Assembly: GCA_964463915.1 (NCBI GenBank)
Contig: CAYXEH010000001.1
Coordinates: forward strand, 1-64,000
Direction of reading: 5' to 3'
Source: PUPG01 sp964463915
GTDB taxonomy: Bacteria > Bacteroidota > Bacteroidia > Bacteroidales > UBA7960
DNA: 64,000 bases
In this document: positions 33,382-42,173 of the stretch, piece after piece
Layout of the letters: each line of letters begins with the position of its first letter
How positions within the stretch are numbered: the stretch's first letter is position 1
Program-made: the position numbers and the translations under genes
The notes under the pieces: generated by a model
What the model saw: the letters and a program-made list of their open reading frames with translations, nothing else
Told to the model about the DNA's origin: nothing
Database searches by the model: none

Positions 33382-34179
33382 TCATCCATTTTCCTGCCTG
33401 CGCCTGATGATTTCAAAAAAATCTTCCGCCTTCAGTGAAGCCCCGCCGATCAATCCGCCATCTACATCCGGATTGGCAAACAACTCTCCGGCATTTTTCG
33501 CATTGCAGCTGCCCCCATATAGGATAGAAATGTTTTCTGCGATCTGTTCCCCATATGAATCGGAAATCAGTTTGCGGATGTGAGCATGCATTTCCTGGGC
33601 CTGATCCGGAGTGGCTGTTTTGCCGGTACCAATAGCCCATACGGGCTCATAGGCAATGACCACACGTTTTACCTGTGACTCTTCCATCCATAAAATACCG
33701 TGCAACAACTGGTCAGCCACTACCTGGAAATGCTTCCCGGCCTCCCGCTCGGGCAACTTTTCACCGCAACAATACACCGGGGTGAGGTTATTTTTCAGGG
33801 CCTGTTTCACTTTTTCTGCAAGCAGCTTATCGCCCTCACCAAACTGGCTCCTGCGTTCAGAATGTCCGATGATGACATGGGAGGCTCCCACGGAGCGTAT
33901 CATCGAGGCTGCCACTTCACCGGTAAAGGCCCCACCTTCCTCTTGATGGCAATTCTGGGCACCCACGGAAACCCCGTCAGAATGCATGAACAAATCAATC
34001 ATTCTTGTAAGGTACACGTAAGGCGGAAAAATAACCACCTCCGGAATATTGTTTCCGGATTCATCGACAATTGTATTTTTGTAGTGATCCATTTTGACCT
34101 TCAATTCACCTGCAAGTGTCCTGGCCTCTTCCAGGCTAAGGTTCATTTTCCAGTTTCCTGCAACAATCTTTTTTCTCAT
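33382..34179 (-). CDS. tpiA: Triosephosphate isomerase
   Basis: 265 residues, slightly longer than typical. Interconverts dihydroxyacetone phosphate and glyceraldehyde 3-phosphate. Catalytic motifs are VAGNWKMN (Asn, Lys), VIIGHSERR (His) and VIAYEPVWAIGTGKTA (Glu and flexible loop), then ILYGGSCNAKN and GGLIGGASL for phosphate binding. An insertion around residues 30-50 (YKNTIVDESGNNIPEVVIFP) accounts for the extra length, a feature of Bacteroidota enzymes. It heads a short run with prmA and plsY. Confidence 0.97.
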   Translation of the reverse strand: MRKKIVAGNWKMNLSLEEARTLAGELKVKMDHYKNTIVDESGNNIPEVVIFPPYVYLTRMIDLFMHSDGVSVGAQNCHQEEGGAFTGEVAASMIRSVGASHVIIGHSERRSQFGEGDKLLAEKVKQALKNNLTPVYCCGEKLPEREAGKHFQVVADQLLHGILWMEESQVKRVVIAYEPVWAIGTGKTATPDQAQEMHAHIRKLISDSYGEQIAENISILYGGSCNAKNAGELFANPDVDGGLIGGASLKAEDFFEIIRRRQENG

Positions 34180-34216
34180 GGTGATATGATTTATATGTCC
34201 GTATATTTATTGTTCT

Positions 34217-35290
34217 TCAAAGTCTTACACGCGGATCAAGCCATGCATAAATAATGTCTACCGCAATATTCACAAGCACAAGTATTACAGAGATCAGCAA
34301 AACTGCTCCCATCAGCACCGGAAAATCATAGTACTCCAGTGCATCCACAATCACTACTCCAATCCCCTTCCAGCCAAATACATATTCAACAAAAACTGCG
34401 CCGGCCATCAGGGAAGCGAACCAACCGGAAACCGCAGTTATTACAGGATTCAGGGCGTTTTTAAGGGCATGCCGGGTAACAATTCTGAATTCTGAGAGGC
34501 CCTTGGCCCTGGCGGTTCGGATATAATCCTGTGCCATAACCTTTTCCAGTGAACTCCGCGTCAGTTCTGTTACAATGGCCAGCGGTCGGATGCCCAGGGT
34601 GAGCGCAGGCAAAACAATGTTCTGCCAGGCCATATATTCACCCCGCCCGTAATCATCCACCTCCCACAAAGAACCAGTCATTGGAAGACCGGTGAGATCT
34701 CCAAGCAGGAAGGCAAACACCCAGGCAATGATTATTGCTGCAAAAAAAGAAGGCAGCGACATGCCGAGTACGGAAAACACAAGGGCACTCCGGCTGAGCC
34801 AAACTTTCCTTTTCAATGCAAAAAAGGTTCCGAGGATGACTCCTGCAAGCATGGCGAAAACGATGGATACCGATGCCAGTAACATGGTATTGGGAAATGC
34901 AGCCCCCAGGATCCCGGTAACCTCCCGGTCACTCTGGTAGGAACGCCTCAGGTAAGGCTGCTTGGCCACAAACACATAATCACCGGCTGTCATGAGTTTT
35001 GTATAAGTATAATCATCCCGGTCAAGGTATATCAGACTTTCTTCGGCACTGTACCGATGAATGCTTAACGGAGATATGTCATTCAGGTAATGCAGGTATT
35101 GATGATGCAGCGGACGATCGAGCCCAAGTTCCGACTGGATGGATTCCACTGAGGAAATATCAGCCCGCTGACCGAGCATCATTCGGGCGGGATCTCCGGG
35201 GAGCACGGTGAACAAAAAGAAAACCAGGCTTACTACCCCAAATAATACCAACACCCCATACCATAACCTTCTGCTTAAAAATGTCAGCAC
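34217..35290 (-). CDS. OppB/DppB-like ABC transporter permease
   Basis: 357-residue inner-membrane permease of the binding-protein-dependent peptide/nickel class. The N-terminal signature LWYGVLVLFGVVSLVFFLF and LPGDPARMMLGQRA is typical of OppB/DppB. The coupling loop shows DYIRTARAKGLSEFRIVTRHALKNALNP and ends with the DPRVRL tail. A hydrophilic insert around residues 75-130 is longer than usual. The start is GTG. No OppC, ATPase or binding protein lies nearby, so its partners must be encoded elsewhere. Confidence 0.9.
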   Translation of the reverse strand: MLTFLSRRLWYGVLVLFGVVSLVFFLFTVLPGDPARMMLGQRADISSVESIQSELGLDRPLHHQYLHYLNDISPLSIHRYSAEESLIYLDRDDYTYTKLMTAGDYVFVAKQPYLRRSYQSDREVTGILGAAFPNTMLLASVSIVFAMLAGVILGTFFALKRKVWLSRSALVFSVLGMSLPSFFAAIIIAWVFAFLLGDLTGLPMTGSLWEVDDYGRGEYMAWQNIVLPALTLGIRPLAIVTELTRSSLEKVMAQDYIRTARAKGLSEFRIVTRHALKNALNPVITAVSGWFASLMAGAVFVEYVFGWKGIGVVIVDALEYYDFPVLMGAVLLISVILVLVNIAVDIIYAWLDPRVRL

Positions 35291-35328
35291 AACTTTCCCG
35301 GATTTATGAAATCAATGTTCCGTATCAC

Positions 35329-35886
35329 TCATTTTTCAGCCTCCAGCTCCATCTTGATCAACGCAAATACGGCATAGTTCACAATGTCATAATAATTGGC
35401 ATCAATCCCTTCTGATACAACGGTTTTCCCTTCATTATTCTCAATTTGCTTGATACGCAGAAGCTTCATCAGGATGATATCGGTCAGCGACGTAACGCGC
35501 ATATCCCGCCAGGCTTCCCCATAATCATGGTTCTTTTTTTGCATCAGCTCTTTAGACCTCCCGGCATACTGGTCATAAAGCTCAATGACTTTTTGTTCAT
35601 CCATGTCAATTTCATCGGCCGCACCAAGCTCAAGCTGAATCAGCCCCATGAGTGAATAGTTTATGATCCCGATGAATTCAGGGGGAATACCCTCCAGGAT
35701 TTTTTGCGTACCTTTGCGCTGCAAGGAACGTATACGCTGGGCTTTAATATAGATCTGGTCGGTCAGTGAGGATGGCCGCAGGATACGCCAGGCACTTCCG
35801 TAATCAGTCATTTTCCGGACAAATACGTCCCTGCACATATCCACGATCTGGTCGTATTGTGTATCTGTATCAGATTTTGAACCCAT
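35329..35886 (-). CDS. DUF1599 protein, two tandem repeats
   Basis: 185 residues made of two copies of the DUF1599 domain (also called Nmad1). Copy one contains FVRKMTDYGSAWRILRPSS and copy two contains LMQKKNHDYGEAWRDMRVTS, each followed by an LTDxIxxKxxRI helix and a VNYAxxALI helix. The domain is linked in the literature to nucleotide modification, but its role in Bacteroidota chromosomes is unknown. It is divergent from folP, with only 33 bp between the start codons. Confidence 0.85.
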   Translation of the reverse strand: MGSKSDTDTQYDQIVDMCRDVFVRKMTDYGSAWRILRPSSLTDQIYIKAQRIRSLQRKGTQKILEGIPPEFIGIINYSLMGLIQLELGAADEIDMDEQKVIELYDQYAGRSKELMQKKNHDYGEAWRDMRVTSLTDIILMKLLRIKQIENNEGKTVVSEGIDANYYDIVNYAVFALIKMELEAEK

Positions 35887-35919
35887 TATTCAGATTAACA
35901 TTATTGATTGCAAGCTTAT

Positions 35920-36780
35920 ATGGCGAAAGATACGGTTTTTTGGCCAAAAAAGACCCTGAACTGCGGGGGCAAAATTATAAAATTATCCTCACCCCTGGTG
36001 ATGGGGATTATGAATATTACTCCCGATTCATTTTATGACGGGGGCCGGTACAAAAACCCGCTCAATGCACTCACGCATGCAGGGGAGCTTCTTTCTGCCG
36101 GCGCATCCATTATCGACATGGGTGCGGCTTCCAGCCGTCCCGGGGCGGGCATCATCGACCCCGAAACTGAACAAAACCGCCTCATGCCGGCCCTTAAGGC
36201 AGTGGTTAAACAATACCCTGAAGCCATCATCTCCATTGACACTTATCATTCTTCCACGGCAAAACTTGCCATCGAGTCCGGGGCACACATGATCAATGAC
36301 ATTTCGGCCGGCAACTTTGATCCTGCCATGTTTAAAACAATTGCCACCCTGCAGGTTCCTTATATTATGATGCATATGCAGGGGACCCCCGAAAATATGC
36401 AGCATAACCCTTCCTATAAACATCTGGTCAAAGAAATTGCCGGTTTCTTTTCAGAAAAATCAGCACAACTGAAGCAACTTGGGGTTCATGACATTCTGAT
36501 AGATCCCGGATTTGGTTTTGGAAAAACTTTGGAGCAAAATTTCCAGTTACTGGGGGAGCTGGATTATTTCTCCATATTTGAACTTCCCCTGGTAGTGGGT
36601 ATGTCAAGAAAATCTATGGTAAACAAAGTACTGGGCGTTGGCCCCTCAGAAGCCCTGAACGGCACCACTGTATTGCATACACTGGCCCTTGAGAAGGGAG
36701 CAGATATTCTACGTGTGCATGATGCGAAAGAGGCCGCTGAGGCCATAAAAATTGTAGGATATTATCAAAAGCATCGGTAA
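35920..36780 (+). CDS. folP: Dihydropteroate synthase
   Basis: 286 residues from the ATG at 35920 (a TTG at 35908 is less likely). Condenses p-aminobenzoate with dihydropterin pyrophosphate for folate. Motifs are VMGIMNITPDSFYDGGRY (pterin/pyrophosphate loop), DMGAASSRPGA, ISIDTYHS, MINDISAG, YIMMHMQGTPENMQ and DPGFGFGKTLEQN, with GMSRKSM near the end. It is followed by cdaA after about 40 bp. Confidence 0.96.
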   Translation: MAKDTVFWPKKTLNCGGKIIKLSSPLVMGIMNITPDSFYDGGRYKNPLNALTHAGELLSAGASIIDMGAASSRPGAGIIDPETEQNRLMPALKAVVKQYPEAIISIDTYHSSTAKLAIESGAHMINDISAGNFDPAMFKTIATLQVPYIMMHMQGTPENMQHNPSYKHLVKEIAGFFSEKSAQLKQLGVHDILIDPGFGFGKTLEQNFQLLGELDYFSIFELPLVVGMSRKSMVNKVLGVGPSEALNGTTVLHTLALEKGADILRVHDAKEAAEAIKIVGYYQKHR

Positions 36781-36821
36781 AAATCCATTATCTTTAACTT
36801 TTCCGGAAATTGACCTCCGTT

Positions 36822-37688
36822 ATGTTCGATTTTTTCGCATTGGGATTTCTTCAGATTCGGCTGCCGGATATACTGGACATTGTGCTGGTAGCCCTCCTGA
36901 TATACCAGCTCTACCTATTGATCAGGGGTACGGGCGCCATGAATATTTTCCTTGGGATCCTCTCGATCTATGTCATTTGGTGGCTGGTCCGGTTATTTGA
37001 AATGGAACTTCTTACGGCCATTCTCGGACAATTCATGTCTGTCGGTGTCCTTGCCCTGATCATTGTTTTTCAGCCGGAAATCAGGAAGTTCCTCTTGTTG
37101 CTGGGAAAACGCAGTTTCTTCAGCAAAACTTCACGTACCTTTTTTAAAGGACTGTGGCAACCCGATACGGATCAACTGAATATCCCACCCATTGTCAATG
37201 CCGTTGAAACCTTTGCCGAACAACGAACAGGGGCACTCATTGTAATTACCCGGGAGAACGAACTGGAATTATTTGTGGAAACCGGTGAACGAATGGATGC
37301 CCTGATCTCTGAGCAACTCCTTGGTTCCATCTTCTACCTGAACAGCCCGTTGCACGACGGAGCTGTCATTATCACCAATAACAGGATCAAAGCCGCCCGT
37401 TGTGTATTGCCGGTATCAGGGGTCAGAAAATTACCGCCCTCTATGGGGCTGCGCCACCGGGCAGCTGTTGGAATTACAGAGCAATCAGATGCCATCGCCC
37501 TGGTGGTCAGCGAACAGGTTGGCAAGATCTCATGGTGTAAAGGGGGTGAGATCATTCGTCACATCAAACCTTTGCAACTCAAGGAGCTTTTGGCAAAAGA
37601 GTTTCTTTCAATTGACCACACAAGGGACAATACCAGGGAAAAGAGTTCGTTTTTTTCAAGCATTTTTAAACAAAAAAAGCAGAAATGA
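36822..37688 (+). CDS. cdaA: Diadenylate cyclase CdaA
   Basis: 288 residues from the ATG at 36822 (a TTG at 36810 is also in frame). Makes the second messenger c-di-AMP from two ATP. Three N-terminal membrane helices (ILDIVLVALLIYQLYLLI and following) precede the DAC domain with the catalytic DGA in SPLHDGAVIIT and RHR in GLRHRAAVGITEQSDA. A C-terminal basic region follows. It overlaps the next gene by ATGA. The folP-cdaA order recurs in Bacteroidota (from memory). A YbbR-domain protein, the CdaA regulator type in Firmicutes, is 12 kb away at 49667-50674. Confidence 0.95.
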   Translation: MFDFFALGFLQIRLPDILDIVLVALLIYQLYLLIRGTGAMNIFLGILSIYVIWWLVRLFEMELLTAILGQFMSVGVLALIIVFQPEIRKFLLLLGKRSFFSKTSRTFFKGLWQPDTDQLNIPPIVNAVETFAEQRTGALIVITRENELELFVETGERMDALISEQLLGSIFYLNSPLHDGAVIITNNRIKAARCVLPVSGVRKLPPSMGLRHRAAVGITEQSDAIALVVSEQVGKISWCKGGEIIRHIKPLQLKELLAKEFLSIDHTRDNTREKSSFFSSIFKQKKQK

Positions 37689-38524
37689 TACTACTGGCTG
37701 ATAGCGGAAGTACGAAGACTGACTGGCAATTGGTCATGGGGAAAGAAGTGATTAAACCCCTGAAGTCAGAAGGGTTGAACCCATACTTTATCAACACGGA
37801 TAAAGCTGCGGCTATTTTACAGAGAACCTTCGCAGACCTGCCGGAGAGGGATGAAGTAGAAGCAGTATATTTCTATGGTGCCGGATGCTCATCCGCGTCA
37901 AAACAGGAAGTGATTAACAAAGCCCTGCAAATCGTTTTCCCCGGCAGTCATACAGAGGTAGAACATGATATGCTGGCCGCTGCGAGGGCCCTGTTCGCCA
38001 ACAAGGCCGGGATTCCATGCATACTGGGAACCGGTTCCAACTCCTGCGTCTATGATGGGAAGCAGATCACAGACAGCCTCTTTTCACTCGGGTATATGTT
38101 CGGAGATGAGGGAAGCGGGGCCCATCTGGGAAAAACTTTCATTGCGGATCATCTAAAAAAAAGGGCGCCACAGGATATTCAGGAGGCATTTGTAAACACA
38201 TATGGCCTCTCTGATGAAGATATACTGACCAATATTTACAACAATTCCAACCCCAATCGTTTTCTGGCTTCATTCGCCCCCTTTATCAGGGAGCACCTTG
38301 AACACCCCTATATTAACCGACTGGCTGAAGGTTGTTTTGACGAATTTTTCCAGGAGCAGGTCACCATCTACAAGAACCACCGTTTACTCCCCCTTGGGTG
38401 TGTCGGATCGGTGGGCTATCATTTCCGCCATATTATTGAAAATTCAGCCCGTAAATACGGGGTGCAGGCTGAGACCTTCATGATCTCCCCAATGGAGGGC
38501 CTGATCAGTTATCACGCCGGATAA
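37685..38524 (+). CDS. BadF/BadG-type sugar kinase (N-acetylglucosamine kinase-like)
   Basis: 279-residue ASKHA-fold ATPase of the BadF/BadG/BcrA/BcrD family. The phosphate-1 motif is ILLADSGSTKTDWQLV, and the catalytic/adenosine region shows CILGTGSNSCVYDG followed by GYMFGDEGSGAHLGKTF. In Bacteroidota such proteins are usually annotated as N-acetylglucosamine kinase-like, fitting cell-wall sugar recycling, though substrate is not provable here. Translation is coupled to cdaA. Its 3' end overlaps the convergent miaA gene by 20 bp. Confidence 0.85.
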   Translation: MILLADSGSTKTDWQLVMGKEVIKPLKSEGLNPYFINTDKAAAILQRTFADLPERDEVEAVYFYGAGCSSASKQEVINKALQIVFPGSHTEVEHDMLAAARALFANKAGIPCILGTGSNSCVYDGKQITDSLFSLGYMFGDEGSGAHLGKTFIADHLKKRAPQDIQEAFVNTYGLSDEDILTNIYNNSNPNRFLASFAPFIREHLEHPYINRLAEGCFDEFFQEQVTIYKNHRLLPLGCVGSVGYHFRHIIENSARKYGVQAETFMISPMEGLISYHAG

Positions 38525-39419
38525 AATCAAGGATTTTTTCTGTTTCCTCCGGGTGAATCCAGGCTGCATCCTCATATCGTCTGAACCAGGTTAACTGTCT
38601 TTTGGCATAGCGGCGCGTATTTGTCCGGATCTTTTCCACGGCTTCCTTAAGGCTCCACTGGTTGTCAAGCCAGGAAAACACCTCTTTATATCCCACCGTA
38701 TTCAGGGCATTCAGGTGCCGATAGTGATGTAACCCGAGGGTTTCTTCAATAAGGCCATCAGCTACCATCTGACTGGTGCGCTGATTGATACGGGAGAAAA
38801 GTTCAGGCCGCGGACGATCCAGGACGACATGCCTGATGCGAAAAGACCTTGTTTTAAAGGTACTTTTACGAAGCACAGAAAAGGGTGTGCCGGATGACAG
38901 AAAGACCTCAATGGCCCTTATCATACGCTTGGGATTACCCGGATCCACTTCCGCATAATATGCCGGATCAACCCGGCGAAGCCATTGCCTGAGTCCGGGC
39001 AGACCCTCTTGCCGGAAAACCTCCTGTACCTTTTCCCTGGTACCTGGATCCGGGTCAGGCAATTCATCAATCCCATGACAAAGTGTATCAATATAAAGCC
39101 CGGAACCTCCCGTTACCACCACATAATCAGATTCGGAGAAAAGTTCCTCCGCAACTTTCAGGGCCTCCTGTTCGAAAAGAGAAACATTGTAGTAATCGTG
39201 CATGGAAAGGTGTCCGATGAAGTAGTGGGGGACCTTGCTGCACTGGATTTTGGTCGGAGCAGCCGTACCAATTTTCAGTTCCCTGTAAAACTGGCGTGCA
39301 TCGGCTGATATAATCCCGGTGTTGAGTGCCCGGGCAACATCTATACTCAGGTCGGTTTTCCCCACCGCAGTGGGCCCGGTAATAATAGCCAGGGTTTTAT
39401 TTGTTTTGTTCAAAATCAT
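38505..39419 (-). CDS. miaA: tRNA dimethylallyltransferase
   Basis: 304 residues from the ATG at 39419. Adds the dimethylallyl group to A37 of tRNAs reading UNN codons. The P-loop is ITGPTAVGKTDLSI, followed by ISADARQFYRELKIGTAAPT, GGSGLYIDTLCHGID and GNPKRMIRAIEV; the tail KRQLTWFRR is characteristic. An in-frame extension to 39545 would overlap the next gene heavily and is rejected. Convergent overlap of 20 bp with the BadF-type kinase. Confidence 0.96.
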   Translation of the reverse strand: MILNKTNKTLAIITGPTAVGKTDLSIDVARALNTGIISADARQFYRELKIGTAAPTKIQCSKVPHYFIGHLSMHDYYNVSLFEQEALKVAEELFSESDYVVVTGGSGLYIDTLCHGIDELPDPDPGTREKVQEVFRQEGLPGLRQWLRRVDPAYYAEVDPGNPKRMIRAIEVFLSSGTPFSVLRKSTFKTRSFRIRHVVLDRPRPELFSRINQRTSQMVADGLIEETLGLHHYRHLNALNTVGYKEVFSWLDNQWSLKEAVEKIRTNTRRYAKRQLTWFRRYEDAAWIHPEETEKILDFIRRDN

Positions 39420-39438
39420 CCCGTTGATCTGCCTGGTC

Positions 39439-39984
39439 TTACTCAAAATAATCATCTTGCCCTTCTTCCAACTGGTCAGATCCCGAAAGATCCCCGGGGG
39501 CTTCCTCATCATCTTCAAAACGAAAATCATTGTCCGGTTCCACACCCGGCACCTGTTTCGGCGTAGCAGTCAATTCCCGGGGAACACCACCCTCCTGCCG
39601 GGTGATGGCCGGATAAACGGTATTTTTTTCAGCAGGCTGGATTTTTACCATTTCAATGTAAAAGTTCCATTGATTCAGGGAGTCATAGATAAAAAGCAAG
39701 CGCTGATGAGGATCATCAATATAATCCTTCAGAACCGCATCCTGCATAAGTGGCGGGGTCTGACTCTCTTCAGATACGGTATTGGTGTCGGCCAGCCTGA
39801 TCTCCTTACGTTTCCTGAAATGATGGTCACAAAGATAGAAGGAAGCCAGCATACCCGGATCAAGCCCCAGGTTTCCCAAAAGTGCCTGGTGAAAGTCCTC
39901 AAAGGTCTGGTCTGCACGCAAAGCGATTTCACGCGAGAAATCGGTCTGATCTTCAAAAGAAATTTTAAACTTATAAATCAGCAT
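39439..39984 (-). CDS. pRiA4b ORF-3-like protein
   Basis: 181 residues. The N-terminal ~110 residues (MLIYKFKISFEDQTDFSREI, then FEDFHQALLGNLGLDPGMLASFY and LKDYIDDPHQRLLFIYD) match the plasmid pRiA4b ORF-3/IS1096 passenger-like domain common in Bacteroidota chromosomes. The C-terminal third is acidic and probably disordered (FRFEDDEEAPGDLS, EEGQDDYFE). Function unknown; no transposase accompanies it. It lies between miaA and a CCA transferase gene, so a link with tRNA maturation is possible but unproven. Confidence 0.8.
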   Translation of the reverse strand: MLIYKFKISFEDQTDFSREIALRADQTFEDFHQALLGNLGLDPGMLASFYLCDHHFRKRKEIRLADTNTVSEESQTPPLMQDAVLKDYIDDPHQRLLFIYDSLNQWNFYIEMVKIQPAEKNTVYPAITRQEGGVPRELTATPKQVPGVEPDNDFRFEDDEEAPGDLSGSDQLEEGQDDYFE

Positions 39985-40020
39985 AAAGGCGGATTTGGTG
40001 CCGCTAATATATTACTGCAA

Positions 40021-40028
40021 CAAAGATA
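40021..40028 (-). promoter_or_regulatory. Putative -7 box for the pRiA4b-like gene
   Basis: The minus strand reads TATCTTTG, an exact TAnnTTTG match, 37 bp upstream of the ATG at 39984 and just beyond the CCA transferase stop codon. No clear -33 element. Confidence 0.4.
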
Positions 40029-40032
40029 CGGA

Positions 40033-41475
40033 TTAATTCAACGATTTTTTCAGGCTGAGCCCCATTTTTGCCCCTTCTTCCTCCATTCTGCGTAAGGCCT
40101 CAGTCCTGTCATTGGAAATTTCACCCTCCAGTATCGCTTCCCTGATGGCCGTCTTGATCTCCCCGATTTCCCGGCAGGGGGGCAGCCCGAAGGCTTCCAT
40201 GATATCCTCTCCGGATACCGGCGGCTGCCAGTTACGCAACCTGTCTTTTTCTTCAATCTCTTTCAGCTTTTGCCTGACATTTTCAAAATTTTTCAGGTAC
40301 CTCTTAACTTTTACAGGGTTCCCAGAGGTTATATCAGCCTCGCATAATGTCATCAGGTCATCAATGTCATCCCCGGCTTCAAAAAGCAGTCTCCTGACAG
40401 CAGAGTCGGTTACGATACTTTCGGTCAGGGCAATGGGCCGGAGGTGAAGCAATACAAGTTTCTGTACATAGCGCATCTTTTCATTCATGGGAAGTTTCAG
40501 ACGCCTGAATATCCCTTTCACCATTTTGTGTCCGGCAAACTCATGCCCGTAAAATGTCCACCCAATCTGCGGATCAAACCGCCTGGTGGCCGGCTTTGCA
40601 ATGTCATGCAGCAAGGCAGCCCATCTGAGCCACAAATCTTCAGATTTTGCCGCCACATTGTCAAGCACCTGCAGGGTATGGAAAAAATTATCCTTGTGGC
40701 CTTTTCCTTCAATTTCTTCAACCCCGTACAGGGCATCCAGTTCAGGAAAAAAATGCTTCAGCAGCCCGGAAGAACGGAGTTTTTTAATTCCTTCTCCCGG
40801 GAAGGGAGAAAGCATGATCTTATTAAATTCATCCATCACCCTTTCAACCGATACAATAGAAATGCGCCCGGCATGACGCTGAATGGACTCATATGAAGAA
40901 GGATCCACAAAAAAGCCCAGCTGGGCTGAAAAGCGAATGGCCCGCATCATACGCAAAGGATCATCGGAATAGGTCACATCGGGGTTCAACGGTGTCCGGA
41001 TGCAACGTTCAAGAATATCCTGCATTCCGTTAAAAGGATCCAGCATATTTCCAAAATCATTCCTGTTAAGGCTCAATGCCATGGCATTGATGGTAAAATC
41101 ACGTCGTCGCATATCATCCTCCAGGCTACCATCTTCCACAATGGGTTTGCGGGAGCTGGCGCGATAAGATTCTTTCCGTGCCCCTACAAATTCAACCTGC
41201 CATTCGCCGTACCTTAGCATGGCCGTTCCGAAATTCTTGAAAATCTTAAGTTTACCTGTCTTGTTCAGCTTTTCAGCCACCCTTTTGGCTACATCCACCC
41301 CACTTCCGGCCACTACAATATCAATGTCGGTTGAAGGCCTCTTCAGAATCAGGTCCCGAACCCACCCCCCGATCACATAGGAGGATACGCCCAGTTCTTC
41401 CGAGACCTCAGCAACCAACTGGAAGATCTTATTGTTTAGTTTTTCTTTCGGGAAAAAGTATGGTTGATCAGGCAC
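40033..41475 (-). CDS. CCA tRNA nucleotidyltransferase / poly(A) polymerase family, HD domain
   Basis: 480 residues, starting at GTG. The class II nucleotidyltransferase head shows YVIGGWVRDLILKRPSTDID with the catalytic DxD, then RRRDFTINAMAL and the head/neck motif DPLRMMRAIRFSAQL. An HD domain follows (LRWAALLHDIAKPATR, FAGHKM), as in CCA enzymes with phosphatase activity. It most likely adds or repairs the 3' CCA of tRNA, consistent with the tRNA-Pro in this window lacking an encoded CCA. It follows tsaC by 10 bp. Confidence 0.92.
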   Translation of the reverse strand: MPDQPYFFPKEKLNNKIFQLVAEVSEELGVSSYVIGGWVRDLILKRPSTDIDIVVAGSGVDVAKRVAEKLNKTGKLKIFKNFGTAMLRYGEWQVEFVGARKESYRASSRKPIVEDGSLEDDMRRRDFTINAMALSLNRNDFGNMLDPFNGMQDILERCIRTPLNPDVTYSDDPLRMMRAIRFSAQLGFFVDPSSYESIQRHAGRISIVSVERVMDEFNKIMLSPFPGEGIKKLRSSGLLKHFFPELDALYGVEEIEGKGHKDNFFHTLQVLDNVAAKSEDLWLRWAALLHDIAKPATRRFDPQIGWTFYGHEFAGHKMVKGIFRRLKLPMNEKMRYVQKLVLLHLRPIALTESIVTDSAVRRLLFEAGDDIDDLMTLCEADITSGNPVKVKRYLKNFENVRQKLKEIEEKDRLRNWQPPVSGEDIMEAFGLPPCREIGEIKTAIREAILEGEISNDRTEALRRMEEEGAKMGLSLKKSLN

Positions 41476-41485
41476 AGGGATAATT

Positions 41486-42058
41486 TTAATTTCTCAGAAT
41501 ATGCATTTCTCCGGTTTCGTCAATCCTGACAATTGAAGAAGGCTTGGGACGACTGATGGTGTCCTGTTCCAGTGGTACAATAAAATCCACCTCCTTTTTT
41601 ATTTCCTGGCTGATGACCCTGTAAGAATGCGGGTTGGGTGCCCCACTCACATTGGCTGAAGTAGAAGTTACAGGGCGCCCGAAAGCATGAAGCAGCTTCT
41701 GACAGAATTGATGATTGGGAATACGGATGGCAATGGAACCGTCTTGAGCCATCAAATTTTTTGGCAAATTGCAGGCTTCAGGATAAATTACCGTTAACGG
41801 TTCAGACACACTGCTGATCAGTTCAACCACAATCTCGGGAACCTCCTTTACATATTTCTGTAGCATATTCAGGTCACTCACCAGAATAATCAGTGATTTA
41901 TCCAGCAGCCTCTCCTTAATCCGGTAGACCTTCTCAACTGCCCGTGAATTGGTGGCATCACAACCTATCCCCCATATGGTATCCGTGGGATATAAAATTG
42001 TGCCGCCTCCCTTTAGCACGTCCACCACCTTATTTATGTCAAATTCCTGGTTATGCAT
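41486..42058 (-). CDS. tsaC: L-threonylcarbamoyladenylate synthase (TsaC/YrdC/Sua5)
   Basis: 190 residues from the ATG at 42058 (a TTG at 42067 is also in frame). Makes threonylcarbamoyl-AMP for t6A37 of tRNA. Motifs are GGGTILYPTDTIWGIGCDA, then KVYRIKERLLDKSLIILV, GSIAIRIPNHQFC and PVTSTSANVSGAPNP, with the C-terminal KPSSIVRID. It is the short YrdC-only form without the Sua5 domain. It heads a run with the CCA transferase gene and, further on, miaA. Confidence 0.95.
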   Translation of the reverse strand: MHNQEFDINKVVDVLKGGGTILYPTDTIWGIGCDATNSRAVEKVYRIKERLLDKSLIILVSDLNMLQKYVKEVPEIVVELISSVSEPLTVIYPEACNLPKNLMAQDGSIAIRIPNHQFCQKLLHAFGRPVTSTSANVSGAPNPHSYRVISQEIKKEVDFIVPLEQDTISRPKPSSIVRIDETGEMHILRN

Positions 42059-42173
42059 CTTAATCAATCAAATTAGCAACAGGTAAGAATCAATGCCCTG
42101 TAAAAACCTGTCAAAAATCCATATAGTTATCTACCATTAAACATATTCAATTGTTGTGCCAAACCATCCATTT

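Noticed and set aside
39420..39545. N-terminal extension of MiaA by 42 residues
   Set aside because: It overlaps the pRiA4b-like gene in another frame and precedes the conserved P-loop start.
39439..39984. Insertion sequence passenger gene marking a mobile element
   Set aside because: No transposase, terminal inverted repeats or target duplication nearby; the family is common in chromosomes of this phylum.
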